From assembly GCF_900636535.1 (NCBI RefSeq), contig NZ_LR134289.1:744001-808000 (forward strand): a stretch of 64,000 nucleotides of DNA, read 5' to 3'. The translations under genes and the position numbers were made by a program. The DNA is from Chryseobacterium gleum (lineage in GTDB: Bacteria > Bacteroidota > Bacteroidia > Flavobacteriales > Weeksellaceae). Shown here one piece after another: positions 26,301 through 34,852 of the stretch; positions within the stretch are counted from its first letter, which is position 1; every line of letters begins with the position of its first letter. The notes beneath the pieces were generated by a model that was given only the letters and a program-made list of their open reading frames with translations, was not told the DNA's origin and ran no database searches.

Positions 26301-27772
26301 TAAGATTAAGACCCGTACTGATGACAGCCGCAGTAGCTTCGTTAGGATTTTTACCGATGGCAATCTCATCTTCATCAGGTGCAGAAGTACAACGCCCGTT
26401 GGCTACGGTAGTTATCGGAGGTCTGATAACGGCAACTGCACTGACCCTTGTGGTACTTCCTGTACTGTATATCTATTTCACAAAATCATCATTCAAGATG
26501 CGGAAGCCCAAAACCTTGCCTACGGCAATATTACTATTAGGATTTTTAGGTTTACCGTCGGTAATGAATGCACAAGTACCTACAAATTCCGGTACAAGAG
26601 TGCTGACCTTACAGCAATCCATTGATGAAGCGTTGAAAAACAACAACAGCATCAAGATAGCGGAGTATAACATCAATGTACAGCAGGCATTAAAGAAAGG
26701 AAGCGTTACTATTCCTAAAACGGAAATTTCCTATACACAGGGTGTAGTAAGTAATCCTACTATTAATGATAACCTGATTAATGTTACACAGCGTTTTGAT
26801 TTTCCGACCGTTTACAGCAATCAATCAAAGTTGGCACAGGAAAGGATACGCAGCAGCGAAAAATACAAGGCTGTAACCGAAAATGACCTTGTTGAAGACG
26901 TAAAGCTGGCTTACCTGCAATATCAGTATATATTGGAGAAAAGACGGCTATTGTTGGAACAGGACACGATTTACAGCAAGCTAAGTAAAGCAAGTAATGC
27001 GAGGTATAGAACAGGAGAAAGCACAAGTCTTGAAAATGCTACTTCGTCAGTCCAATACCGACAAATTCAGAATGAGCTGGAAAAGAATGAAGCCGATATA
27101 CAAATTGCCAAACGTCTTTTACAGACATTGCTTAATACAACCGATGACATCAGCATAGCAGATACGGCATTGGTTGTAAGGGAGGAATTATTGGCTATTG
27201 ATGGTGTATCAACTACCAACAATCCTATCATTCAATATCTGCAACAGGAAATCAATGTTAGCCAAAGAGAAATATCCTTGCAGAGAAGCAAGATGTTACC
27301 GGACATTATTTTAGGTTATAACGGTCAGACCTACAAAGGTCTGCAAACGATTAACGGTGTCGATAGAACTTATACGGGTAAAGACAGGTTTAGTTTTTTC
27401 CAAGTCGGTATAAGCATACCTCTTTTTCCGGGTGGTTATAAATCCCAAATCAATGCGGCTAAAATCAATGAACAGATTGCACAAAAACAGGTAGAACTGA
27501 CGACTACAAATCTGAACGGACAGCTTAAAGAGTTGGCACAGCAGTATGTGAAATTTCAGAAATCTCTAAACTATTATCAGACACAGGCATTGCCACAGGC
27601 AGACCTGATTATCAGTAATTCGGATAAGAGTTTTAGAAACGGTGATATTTCCTATACACAATATCTGCAAAACCTTACGCTATCCAATAATATCCATTCA
27701 GAGTATATAGACAACCTGTATAATCTTAACCGGGTTATTATTTCCATAGAGGCAATTTTAGGCAACAATTAA
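23378..27772 (+). CDS. czcA: CzcA/CusA-type heavy-metal RND pump fused to an outer-membrane factor
   Basis: 1464 residues. The first ~1050 form an HME-RND transporter: DATPDITDNQV near the start, TM4 motif GAIDFGIIVDGTVIIVE with the two Asp and one Glu typical of divalent-cation (Co/Zn/Cd) pumps, and the usual late motifs (GFIALFGVAVLNGIVLI). After a linker, residues ~1060-1464 are a TolC-like outer-membrane factor (LTLQQSIDEALKNNNSIKI; coiled coils; FFQVGISIPLFPGG). The CzcA-CzcC fusion is normal for Bacteroidetes. It is followed after 20 bp by the adaptor czcB. A paralogue lies at 55003-59340. Confidence 0.92.
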   Translation: MLNNIIHFSIKNKLIIGLFTLALICWGTYSLTKLPIDATPDITDNQVMVITVSPTLAAQEVEQLVTFPVEQTMVSIPGIKDMRSFSRFGLSIVTIVFKENVDIYWGRQQVQERLTIAEKSIPEGVGTPEMAPVTTGLGEIYQYSIHPKKGYEDKYDATELRTIQDWIIKRQLLGTPGVAEVSGFGGFVKQYEIAIEPDRLASQNINISDIFTALEKNNQNTGGAYIDKGPNAYFIRSEGLVKNIEEIKKIVVKNEAGVPILLRDVAEVRFGNGPRYGAATRNGEGETVTGVVMMLKGANSSEVITNVKAKVAEIESSLPEGVEIEPFLDRKKLVDGAISTVSTNLIEGALIVIFVLILFLGNLRGGLVVASVIPLAMLFAISMMNLFGVSGNLMSLGAIDFGIIVDGTVIIVEAVLHRITGSKDRYGGVAKLTQEQMDEEVYQSSRKIRSAAAFGEIIILIVYLPLLALVGVEGKMFGPMAQTVSFAILGAFLLSFTYVPMMSALVLSKKTTHKENFSDRMMKAIQRVYTPIIEGAMKMKLLVVSIAVGLFIITLFVFNRMGAEFIPQLDEGDFAVETRVPVGSSINQLIDVSQKAQTILRKNYPEVEEVVNKIGSGEIPTDPMPIEAGDMIVKLKPKKEWTSAKDREELIEKMQADLSVIPNATFSFQQPIQMRFNELLTGAKQDVVLKIYGEDLDVLSDLASDVGRKIKNVEGVEDLYVEEITGLPQISIQFNRDKIAQYGMNIEDVNSAIETGFAGKAAGLVYEGERRFDLVVRLDNASRADITDVQNLFVSTPTGQQIPLSEVADISYKPGPVQIQRDNAKRRITLGFNVRNRDVKSIVNDIQDIVGAKVKMPAGYHITYGGQFKNLEEANARLAVALPVALLLILLLLYFTFRSVKQGLLIFTAIPLSAIGGVFALLIRDMPFSISAGVGFIALFGVAVLNGIVLIAEFNRLAKEGVNDIYERVRIGTRVRLRPVLMTAAVASLGFLPMAISSSSGAEVQRPLATVVIGGLITATALTLVVLPVLYIYFTKSSFKMRKPKTLPTAILLLGFLGLPSVMNAQVPTNSGTRVLTLQQSIDEALKNNNSIKIAEYNINVQQALKKGSVTIPKTEISYTQGVVSNPTINDNLINVTQRFDFPTVYSNQSKLAQERIRSSEKYKAVTENDLVEDVKLAYLQYQYILEKRRLLLEQDTIYSKLSKASNARYRTGESTSLENATSSVQYRQIQNELEKNEADIQIAKRLLQTLLNTTDDISIADTALVVREELLAIDGVSTTNNPIIQYLQQEINVSQREISLQRSKMLPDIILGYNGQTYKGLQTINGVDRTYTGKDRFSFFQVGISIPLFPGGYKSQINAAKINEQIAQKQVELTTTNLNGQLKELAQQYVKFQKSLNYYQTQALPQADLIISNSDKSFRNGDISYTQYLQNLTLSNNIHSEYIDNLYNLNRVIISIEAILGNN

Positions 27773-27792
27773 TCATTCAAAAAATCAGAATA

Positions 27793-28989
27793 ATGAATAG
27801 GTCATCATTTAAAAAATATATACCATTATTACTGTCAGCAGTATTGGTGGTTTCGTCCTGTAAGGATAAAAAAGAGAATGCTGCCGAACAGGCTCCGGCA
27901 GAAACAGAGAGCAAGACCGATACAGCACCTTCGGTAAGACAAATTACGTTTACCGCTGACCAGTACAAGCTGTCGGAGATACAAACAGGCTCCATAGAAT
28001 TAAGAAACCTTAGCAATATAATCAAGCTGACAGGAGCTATTGAAGCTGAACCAAACAGCATAGCCACCGTATCAGCACCATTGGGCGGTTATATCAAAAC
28101 AGCAGGGTTATTGCCGGGGCAAGCTGTAAAAAAGGGGCAGCAATTAGCCACTATTGAAAATCCGGAGTTCATCACCATTCAACAGGAGTATTTGGAAAGC
28201 ATCGGCAGGCTGGAATATTTGTCACAGGAATACAAAAGACAGCAGGAATTGAGAAATGAAGATGTCAATGCAGCCAAAACCTTCCAACAGGTAAGCTCTG
28301 ATTACAATGTGATGAAAGCCCGTATTGCAGGTTTGGAACAGCAGATGGCACTTATCGGCATCAGCAGTAACGCCTTGAAAAACAACAAGCAAATTTCCAG
28401 AACTGCGGGTATTTATGCTCCCATTTCAGGGTATATCAAAGTCAGTAATACCAATATCGGGAAATACGCCGCACCAACCGATGTCCTGTTTGAGATAACG
28501 GGTGTAGATGCACTGCATCTTGCTTTAAATGCTTTTGAAAAGGACTTGGGCAAAATTCAGGTTGGGCAGACCGTTAAGTTTTCACTTTCCAATGAAAATG
28601 ATTACCGCCATACCGGAAAAGTGTACTTGGTCGGTCAGGCTGCAAATGACAAAAAAATGATACCGGTGCTTTGCCGCTTTACCAAAGATGCAAAACTCTT
28701 ACCGGGAATGTATGTAAAAGCGTGGGTAGAAACAGGAACGGAACAAAAGAATGCCGTACCTAACGATGCCATTGTTCAGTTGAATGGTTTGGATTACATC
28801 ATCATCCAAACAACAGGGAATAATGACAGCTATACATTCCAGTTGTTGCAAATTGCCAAAGGTGTGGAGCAGGAAGGTTATACAGCAGTTGAATTACCTC
28901 AAAGTGCCAATCAGCAATCGTTAAAAGTAGTCACGAAAAACGCTTATACTATCCTTTCAGCTATTAGAAATGCGGAAGAGGAAGAATAA
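27793..28989 (+). CDS. czcB: Periplasmic adaptor (CzcB/CusB-like membrane fusion lipoprotein)
   Basis: 398 residues. A lipoprotein signal with lipobox VSSC lies near residue 23. A barrel/lipoyl region (SAPLGGYIKTAGLLPGQAVKKGQQLATIENPEF), a coiled-coil hairpin (about 115-190) and a second lipoyl half (IYAPISGYIKVSNTNIGKY) follow, the standard RND adaptor order. It bridges the inner-membrane pump and the fused outer-membrane factor. The C-terminus is acidic (NAEEEE) without an obvious metal-binding extension. Confidence 0.92.
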   Translation: MNRSSFKKYIPLLLSAVLVVSSCKDKKENAAEQAPAETESKTDTAPSVRQITFTADQYKLSEIQTGSIELRNLSNIIKLTGAIEAEPNSIATVSAPLGGYIKTAGLLPGQAVKKGQQLATIENPEFITIQQEYLESIGRLEYLSQEYKRQQELRNEDVNAAKTFQQVSSDYNVMKARIAGLEQQMALIGISSNALKNNKQISRTAGIYAPISGYIKVSNTNIGKYAAPTDVLFEITGVDALHLALNAFEKDLGKIQVGQTVKFSLSNENDYRHTGKVYLVGQAANDKKMIPVLCRFTKDAKLLPGMYVKAWVETGTEQKNAVPNDAIVQLNGLDYIIIQTTGNNDSYTFQLLQIAKGVEQEGYTAVELPQSANQQSLKVVTKNAYTILSAIRNAEEEE

Positions 28990-29086
28990 CCATATCGGGA
29001 AACCGAAGCATAAGCGAAAGAAGAAAAGACCACCTCCGCAAAGGCAGGGAGGTGGTAAATCTTCAAATAATAAATGGGGATACAAG

Positions 29087-29194
29087 ATGATAAAGTATGG
29101 TTTAATAGCATTGGCGGTCTTGTTGTTTCTATTCATTTTTATTTTACTTGTTGTGCTTCCCTATATTAATGTAGGTACTAACCATAGACATTAA
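29087..29194 (+). CDS. Small single-span membrane peptide
   Basis: From ATG 29087 the frame gives about 35 residues: MIKYGLIALAVLLFLFIFIL, then LVVLPYINVGTNHRH, one membrane helix with a short polar tail holding two His. A longer in-frame start at 28970 lies inside czcB and would add an implausible Lys/Pro-rich leader. A stable hairpin (ACCACCTCC/GGAGGTGGT near 29030-29056) lies just upstream. The function is unknown; it sits between adaptor and ATPase. Confidence 0.45.
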   Translation: MIKYGLIALAVLLFLFIFILLVVLPYINVGTNHRH

Positions 29195-29204
29195 ATTCTA
29201 TAAA

Positions 29205-31042
29205 ATGAACACATTTAAAACCTTTTTTTCCCGGCAGTTTTATGGGAAATCATACGCATCATTACAGTAGGTATTGCCAGCCTGTTGTTTTATATGGAAC
29301 TCATTCCATTACCCCTGTTGCTGGCAGCTACGGCTTTCGGTCTGTATTCTTTGCTAAAGACGGCTATTGTCGAGCTTATCAAAGAACGTAAAGTCGGTAC
29401 GGAACTTTTTATCTCCATAGCCGTAATTGTATCGGTTGTGGGCAAAGAATACCTTGCCGGTTCCGTAGTACTGATGATTATCCTGATAGCGGAATATATC
29501 GCCAGTGCAAGCGGAGAACGGGCAAGGGCATCTATCAAAGAATTGATAGGCTCTGTACCACAAACAGCCGTCATTAAAAAAGACGGAAAAGAGCAAACAA
29601 TCCAAATCACCTCGCTGGTTATGGGCGATATTGTCGTAGTAAAAGCAGGAGAAAAAATACCTGTTGACGGTAAAGTCATTGCCGGTTCCGGTTCCGTCAA
29701 TCAGGCTCCTATTACCGGAGAAAGCGTACCGGTCGAAAAAGTAAACGACAGCGAAGTCTTTGCCGGAACTATATTGGAGTTGGGAGCATTGGACGTGCAA
29801 ATGACCAAAGCAGGTAATGATACGGTGTTTTCAAGGATTATCGCTTTGGTAGAAGAAGCCGAAAGCAGTAAAGCTCCCATTGAAAAACTCACTGACAGGG
29901 TAGCCTCGTGGCTGATACCGTTCGTGTTCATTTTTGTGATAGGTGTCTATTTAGTAACAAAAGATGTAAAGCTGGTCATCGCCCTATTGATTTTTACCTC
30001 GCCTGCCGAATTAGGCTTAGCCACCCCTTTAGTAACTATATCTGCCATTGCAAGGGCAGCCCGTGAAGGTATCTTGGTAAAAGGAGGTAAATATTTAGAG
30101 GAACTCGCAAAGATAAAAACCATTGTTTTCGATAAGACCGGAACACTTACGGTAGGTAAACCTACACTCAATAAAGTAGATATATCGGATAGCAACTATA
30201 CAGAAAAGGACTTACTGTATTTTGCGGCTACTGCCGAAAACCGTTCCAGCCACCCATTGGCAAATGCGATTATTGTCCGTGCAGAAGAATTAGATGTGGA
30301 GCTTTCAGAGCCGACCGGCTTTGAGGTATTTAAAGGAAAGGGGCTTGGAGCTTCAATAGACAGCAGAAAAGTGTTGATAGGAAACAAAACATTGATGGAC
30401 GACCATAAAATCAGTGTTACAATAAATAGCGAAAACCTTACAGATACAGCTATTTATATGGCAATTGATAATAAGGCTGCCGGTGTATTCTATGTGTCCG
30501 ACACCATACGTCCGGGAGCAAAAGAAATGATTGATGAACTGAAAAAAAGCGGTGTTCAAAATGTTATAATGCTTACGGGCGACAATCCGCAAACAGCACA
30601 ACACGTGTCAAGTCAGTTAGGCATTACCTCGTTCAAAGCGGATATGCTGCCGGAGGACAAAATTAAAGCTATACAGGAACTCCAATCCACAGGAGAAAAA
30701 GTAGCAATGGTAGGCGATGGCATCAACGATGCTCCGGCTCTTGTGCAGGCAAATGTAGGTATCTCTATGGGTATCGTAGGTACGCAGGCAGCAATGGAAG
30801 CCGCTGATATTGTTTTGGTGGAAGACAAACTCGAAAAAATTGCCCGTTCCAAAGCTATCAGCAAAAGAGCTTTCAAAACTATCAAAGAGAATATAATCGG
30901 TGGCGTTGGTGTGGTACACGTATTGGGTATTACACTGGTATTGTTAGGGGTTTTAGGACCCGTAGAAGCAGCAGTCATTCACCTGTTGCCCGATACGCTG
31001 GTATTTCTGAACTCAATCAAACTACTTAGAGTAAAAATTTAA
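29205..31042 (+). CDS. P1B-type heavy-metal ATPase, N-terminus frameshifted at a T7 run
   Basis: The intact frame from TTG 29285 or ATG 29294 gives about 585 residues: actuator TGES, phosphorylation site FDKTGTLTVGKP, SSHPLANAI, MLTGDNPQTAQ and VGDGINDAPAL. The membrane motif is TSPAELGLATP, so the usual CPx metal site is replaced by SPA. A natural start (MNTFKTFF) lies at 29205, but the T7 run at 29223-29229 throws it out of frame; with T5 or T8 it would join PAVLWEIIRIITVG, the first membrane helix. No N-terminal metal-binding domain is present. It likely exports a divalent cation. Confidence 0.85.
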
Positions 31043-31072
31043 TTATTAATTCACTTTTAAAAATCAAAAAAA

Positions 31073-31492
31073 ATGAGAAAAATCAAATCAATCGGAATGG
31101 CTTTAGTGGTTGCTATAACCACGCTTGCCGTAAGCCCTGTAATGGCTCAGTCGGGTCACGGTTCTGCCCCTCACGGCGGAAAAATGATAGACGTTGACAA
31201 TTACCATATTGAAATGGTAAAAGGTAACAATATGCTGACCTTTTATGTGCTGGATGCCAATGCTAAAACATTAAACAAGCCCGCTACCGGTTCGGTAGAG
31301 TTTGCTTTTACAGATGGCAAAAAGACTGATGCCAAGCTCACACCAAGCAAAACAGGTGGATTGCAGGCGGCTTTGTCCAGAAACATTCACGAAAACGTTA
31401 CCGTTACCATCAAAGTTAATGGCACAACGCTGACAGGAAAATTTAAAAATGAGGTTTCTGCCGCTGAAAAAGCACACGGGCATCAGCATTAA
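31073..31492 (+). CDS. Periplasmic His-tagged protein of the metal cargo
   Basis: 139 residues. A signal peptide ends VSPVMAQ, followed at once by SGHGSAPHGGKMIDV. A beta-rich domain (YHIEMVKGNNMLTFYVLDAN) resembles small periplasmic metal chaperones, and the C-terminus is KAHGHQH. His clusters at both ends suggest metal capture in the periplasm. It starts 30 bp after the ATPase stop. I do not know a named family; functional inference rests on His content and neighbours. Confidence 0.78.
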   Translation: MRKIKSIGMALVVAITTLAVSPVMAQSGHGSAPHGGKMIDVDNYHIEMVKGNNMLTFYVLDANAKTLNKPATGSVEFAFTDGKKTDAKLTPSKTGGLQAALSRNIHENVTVTIKVNGTTLTGKFKNEVSAAEKAHGHQH

Positions 31493-31508
31493 ATCTATGT
31501 AAGTTGAA

Positions 31509-31546
31509 ACATACTATCTTCTTCTTTTGGAAAGAAGATAGTATGT
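31509..31546. terminator. Perfect 15-bp inverted repeat after the ATPase/His-protein genes
   Basis: ACATACTATCTTCTT (31509-31523) pairs perfectly with AAGAAGATAGTATGT (31532-31546) over an 8-nt loop. There is no T-run, so it may be a factor-dependent terminator, an RNA-stabilising hairpin or a binding site. Confidence 0.5.
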
Positions 31547-31626
31547 CAATTCAAATACCGTGTATCAATATTAAGTGAGAAAAACAAATAACATAATAAT
31601 GCTAAAGGCTATAAGAAAGTAACGAT

Positions 31627-31947
31627 ATGGAACAATTTATCCATTACTTTTTACACCTTATTTTTCCGGGTATCCTTTCCTATTTTCTGTTTAGGGAAAA
31701 TTGGATAAGATGCTATGCAATATTGTTGCTCACTATGCTGGTTGATTTAGACCACCTTTTGGCAACACCAATATTTGACCCTTGCAGGTGCAGTATAAAT
31801 TTCCACCCCCTGCATAGCTGGTTTGCTATTGCTATTTACTTTATCCTGTTGTTTTTCAAACCGACACGGGTTATTGCCGTGGGGTTGCTTTTACATATGG
31901 CTACCGATGGTTTGGACTGTTTTCTTAGCCAAAATAATTGCGATTGA
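31627..31947 (+). CDS. Small membrane protein (DUF6122-like)
   Basis: 106 residues with about four short membrane segments and conserved His/Asp residues (VDLDHLLATPIFDPCRCSINFHPLHSW; LHMATDGLDC). The pattern recalls metal-dependent membrane hydrolase-like families such as YdjM/DUF457, and the protein matches DUF6122 in size. The stop TGA at 31945 overlaps the next ATG at 31947, so translation is coupled. Confidence 0.75.
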   Translation: MEQFIHYFLHLIFPGILSYFLFRENWIRCYAILLLTMLVDLDHLLATPIFDPCRCSINFHPLHSWFAIAIYFILLFFKPTRVIAVGLLLHMATDGLDCFLSQNNCD

Positions 31948-32312
31948 TGTTAAAAGATATAAGACATATAAAAGGGCTTTTTCTTTTGCTATTGTACGTT
32001 TTTGCAAATAGCCCGGTTATCTTATACCACCACCACGACGATGAAATTATCGCCTATTCAAAAGCAAGCCAATGTGAGAAGGCAATATATTATGGGGATG
32101 AAAGCAATGCCTGTAATCATAAGGCACATCTTACCAAAGCATTCAAAAAGTGTTCACTGTGCGATAATCATTGCTTATCGCCTCATCTTATCGTTGATGC
32201 CCTTATTGTTTACGTTGATGTACAGCCTTATTTTGAATACAGCTTATGTAAGGTAAGTTTCTACGAAGCGGAACTCCTTACAATCCAAAACAAAGGATCG
32301 CCCACAGTTTGA
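31947..32312 (+). CDS. Cys/His-rich exported protein
   Basis: About 121 residues from ATG 31947; the in-frame TTG at 31938 is less likely. A hydrophobic start (GLFLLLLYVFANSPVILYHHHDDE) places His residues just outside the membrane, like the protein at 21170. A Cys/His cluster follows: QCEKAIYYGDESNACNHKAH and KCSLCDNHCLSPH. It probably binds metal. No family is recognised. It overlaps the upstream gene by one base and is followed by the TonB receptor. Confidence 0.7.
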   Translation: MLKDIRHIKGLFLLLLYVFANSPVILYHHHDDEIIAYSKASQCEKAIYYGDESNACNHKAHLTKAFKKCSLCDNHCLSPHLIVDALIVYVDVQPYFEYSLCKVSFYEAELLTIQNKGSPTV

Positions 32313-32384
32313 TTTTTTATATAGACGCAAGCAGTCAAACGCCTGTTTGCTCATATCAAACAATAATCGTTAAAAAATCAAACA

Positions 32385-34790
32385 ATGAATTTAAAAAGCA
32401 TATTACTATTGGTTGCTTTCGTATCGGCAACCTTAAACATATTTGCACAAAACAGTATTTCAGGTACGGTAAAAGACGAAACCACAAACGAAAATTTAGC
32501 TGGTGCATCCATCTATATTGCTGACCTGAAAACAGGTGCAACGACAGACACAAACGGTAGTTATAAAATCAATAACCTTAAACGGGGAACCTACCTTTTA
32601 GAGATAAATTATACAGGCTATCAGCCAATAATCGAAAAAATAAGCATCGACAAAGATACGGTTATGGACTTTTTATTAAGCCCCGCTGTTACAGAACTGA
32701 ATGAGTTAATCATAACAGGTGTAACCCGCTCAACAGAATTAAAACTAAGCCCTGTCATTGTTAAAGCGGTGGACGGTAAAACACTCAATCAGAACAGTGC
32801 TACCAATCTGATTGATGCTTTAAGGAATGTACCCGGTGTAAACCAAATAACAACAGGGACAGGAATTTCAAAACCTACCATACGAGGTTTGGGATTTAAC
32901 AGAGTAATTACATTGAACAATAATATCCGGCAAGAGGGACAACAATGGGGCGATGAACACGGTATTGAGATAGACGAGAATGCAGTGGACAGAGTGGAAG
33001 TTGTCAAAGGTCCCGGAAGCCTTATGTACGGTTCGGACGGTATTGCGGGAGTGCTTAATTTTCTTGCTCCGAAAGCCTTGCCGTTAGGACAGGTAAAAAC
33101 ACAGGTTTCCTCCAATTACCAAAGTAATAACAACCTCATTGGCTATTCCGTTGCCAACGCTGGGAATAAAGACGGCTTGCAATGGCTTGGCAGGTTCAGC
33201 AACAAGTTTGCAGGCAACTACCAAAATGCCTACGACGGAAAAGTTTTCAATTCGGGTTTTAAGGAAATCAATGGTAGCCTGTTTTTGGGAATAAACAAAA
33301 GCTGGGGACACTCACACCTGACCGTAAGCTCTTATAACAACACCCTTAATCTTGTAGAGGGAGAAAGAGATGAATTAGGAAGATTTATCTACGAAAATGC
33401 CAATGGCGATGAAGTAGCAGCAACGGACAAAGATTTGAAAGGATATAAAACAGGTTTTCCGCATCAGAAGATAAATCATATTGGAGTAGCTTCAAACAAT
33501 TATTTCATATTGGATAAAGGAACGCTAAATGCCGACTTTGGTTTTCAGAACAATAAACGCAGAGAGTTTGAAGACCCTGCCACACCTGATGAGCCGGAAT
33601 TGTTCTTTGATTTGAAAACGCTCAACTATAATGTACGATACAATTTTGAAAAAGTAAATGGCTGGGAAACATCGGTCGGCATCGGCGGTATGTGGCAGAG
33701 CAACACCAACAGGGCAATAGAGGCTTTGATACCCAATTACAGCCTTTTCGATGCAGGAGCGTTTGTGTTCACGCAGAAAACATTTTTTGATAAGCTCACT
33801 TTAGCCGGAGGTATCCGTTTTGACAACCGGTATATGAACTCAAAGGAACTTTACCTCGATGAAGACGAAAATCCTGTACCCGGTACAGACCCCGATGCCG
33901 AATTGAAATTCAGTGCCTTTGAAAAGAACTACAATGGCATTTCGGGAAGTTTGGGATTATCGTATAAGGTGGATAAAAATTCTACTTTCAAATTTAACGT
34001 ATCGAGAGGTTTCAGAGCACCGAACAGCACCGAGCTTTCTGCCAACGGAAGACACGAGGGAACGTTCCGTTACCTGTTTGGAAAATCAGACCTTAAACCG
34101 GAAATCAGTCATCAGGTGGACGTTGCCTATTTCCTCAATTCCAAACACATCACGTTGGAGATTACGCCGTTCGTAAACTTCATAGGCAATTATATCTATC
34201 TCGAAAAAATGGTAGATGCAAACGGCAATGAAATCATTCCAGACCCTGCCGACGGAGCACCTGCCTTTGAATATACATCGGGAAATGCCACTCTAATCGG
34301 AGGCGAGATTTACTTGGATATACACCCGCACCCTATGGAATGGCTGCATTTTGAAAACTCCTTTTCCTATGTGCAGGCAACGCAGAGCAACCAGCCCGAT
34401 AATCTGAAATACCTGCCCTTTATCCCTGCACCGAGATACAGGGGCGAAGTCAAAGCCGAGCTTAAAGCAGTCAATAGCACATTCTCCAATGCTTACATCA
34501 AGTTCGGGCTTGACCATTTTTTCAAGCAGGACAAATTTCACGGTGCTTACGGTACAGAAACAGCAACACCTGCATACACCTTGTTGAGTGCAGGAATTGG
34601 AACAAATATAAAAGCATTCAACCGAAGCGACTTTATGTCTTTGTATATCAGTGGCGAAAACTTGGCTGACGTGGCTTATCAAAATCATTTAAGCAGGCTG
34701 AAGTATGCCCCCGAAAATCCCGCAACGGGACGTATGGGTGTTTTCAATATGGGACGTAATATCAGCGTGAAAATGATAGTGAATTTTTAA
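32385..34790 (+). CDS. TonB-dependent outer-membrane receptor
   Basis: 801 residues. A signal peptide (LLVAFVSATLNIFAQ) is followed by a carboxypeptidase-like regulatory domain (about 22-105, ISGTVKDETTNENLAGASIY). The plug (about 120-230) contains RNVPGVNQITTGTG, KPTIRGLGFNRVI and VEVVKGPGSLMYGSDGIAGV, and a C-terminal beta barrel ends VKMIVNF. It imports a ligand across the outer membrane using TonB. In this cluster it may take up or sense a metal complex, which is odd beside efflux genes but common in Bacteroidetes metal islands. Confidence 0.9.
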   Translation: MNLKSILLLVAFVSATLNIFAQNSISGTVKDETTNENLAGASIYIADLKTGATTDTNGSYKINNLKRGTYLLEINYTGYQPIIEKISIDKDTVMDFLLSPAVTELNELIITGVTRSTELKLSPVIVKAVDGKTLNQNSATNLIDALRNVPGVNQITTGTGISKPTIRGLGFNRVITLNNNIRQEGQQWGDEHGIEIDENAVDRVEVVKGPGSLMYGSDGIAGVLNFLAPKALPLGQVKTQVSSNYQSNNNLIGYSVANAGNKDGLQWLGRFSNKFAGNYQNAYDGKVFNSGFKEINGSLFLGINKSWGHSHLTVSSYNNTLNLVEGERDELGRFIYENANGDEVAATDKDLKGYKTGFPHQKINHIGVASNNYFILDKGTLNADFGFQNNKRREFEDPATPDEPELFFDLKTLNYNVRYNFEKVNGWETSVGIGGMWQSNTNRAIEALIPNYSLFDAGAFVFTQKTFFDKLTLAGGIRFDNRYMNSKELYLDEDENPVPGTDPDAELKFSAFEKNYNGISGSLGLSYKVDKNSTFKFNVSRGFRAPNSTELSANGRHEGTFRYLFGKSDLKPEISHQVDVAYFLNSKHITLEITPFVNFIGNYIYLEKMVDANGNEIIPDPADGAPAFEYTSGNATLIGGEIYLDIHPHPMEWLHFENSFSYVQATQSNQPDNLKYLPFIPAPRYRGEVKAELKAVNSTFSNAYIKFGLDHFFKQDKFHGAYGTETATPAYTLLSAGIGTNIKAFNRSDFMSLYISGENLADVAYQNHLSRLKYAPENPATGRMGVFNMGRNISVKMIVNF

Positions 34791-34852
34791 TAACAATTCT
34801 GTAAAGCCTTATCAAATTTATGGTGGGGCTTTGCAGAAAATTTTTGATAAAT

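Noticed and set aside
28970..29086. N-terminal extension of the small membrane peptide
   Set aside because: It begins inside czcB and crosses a stable hairpin; the Lys/Pro-rich leader is implausible.
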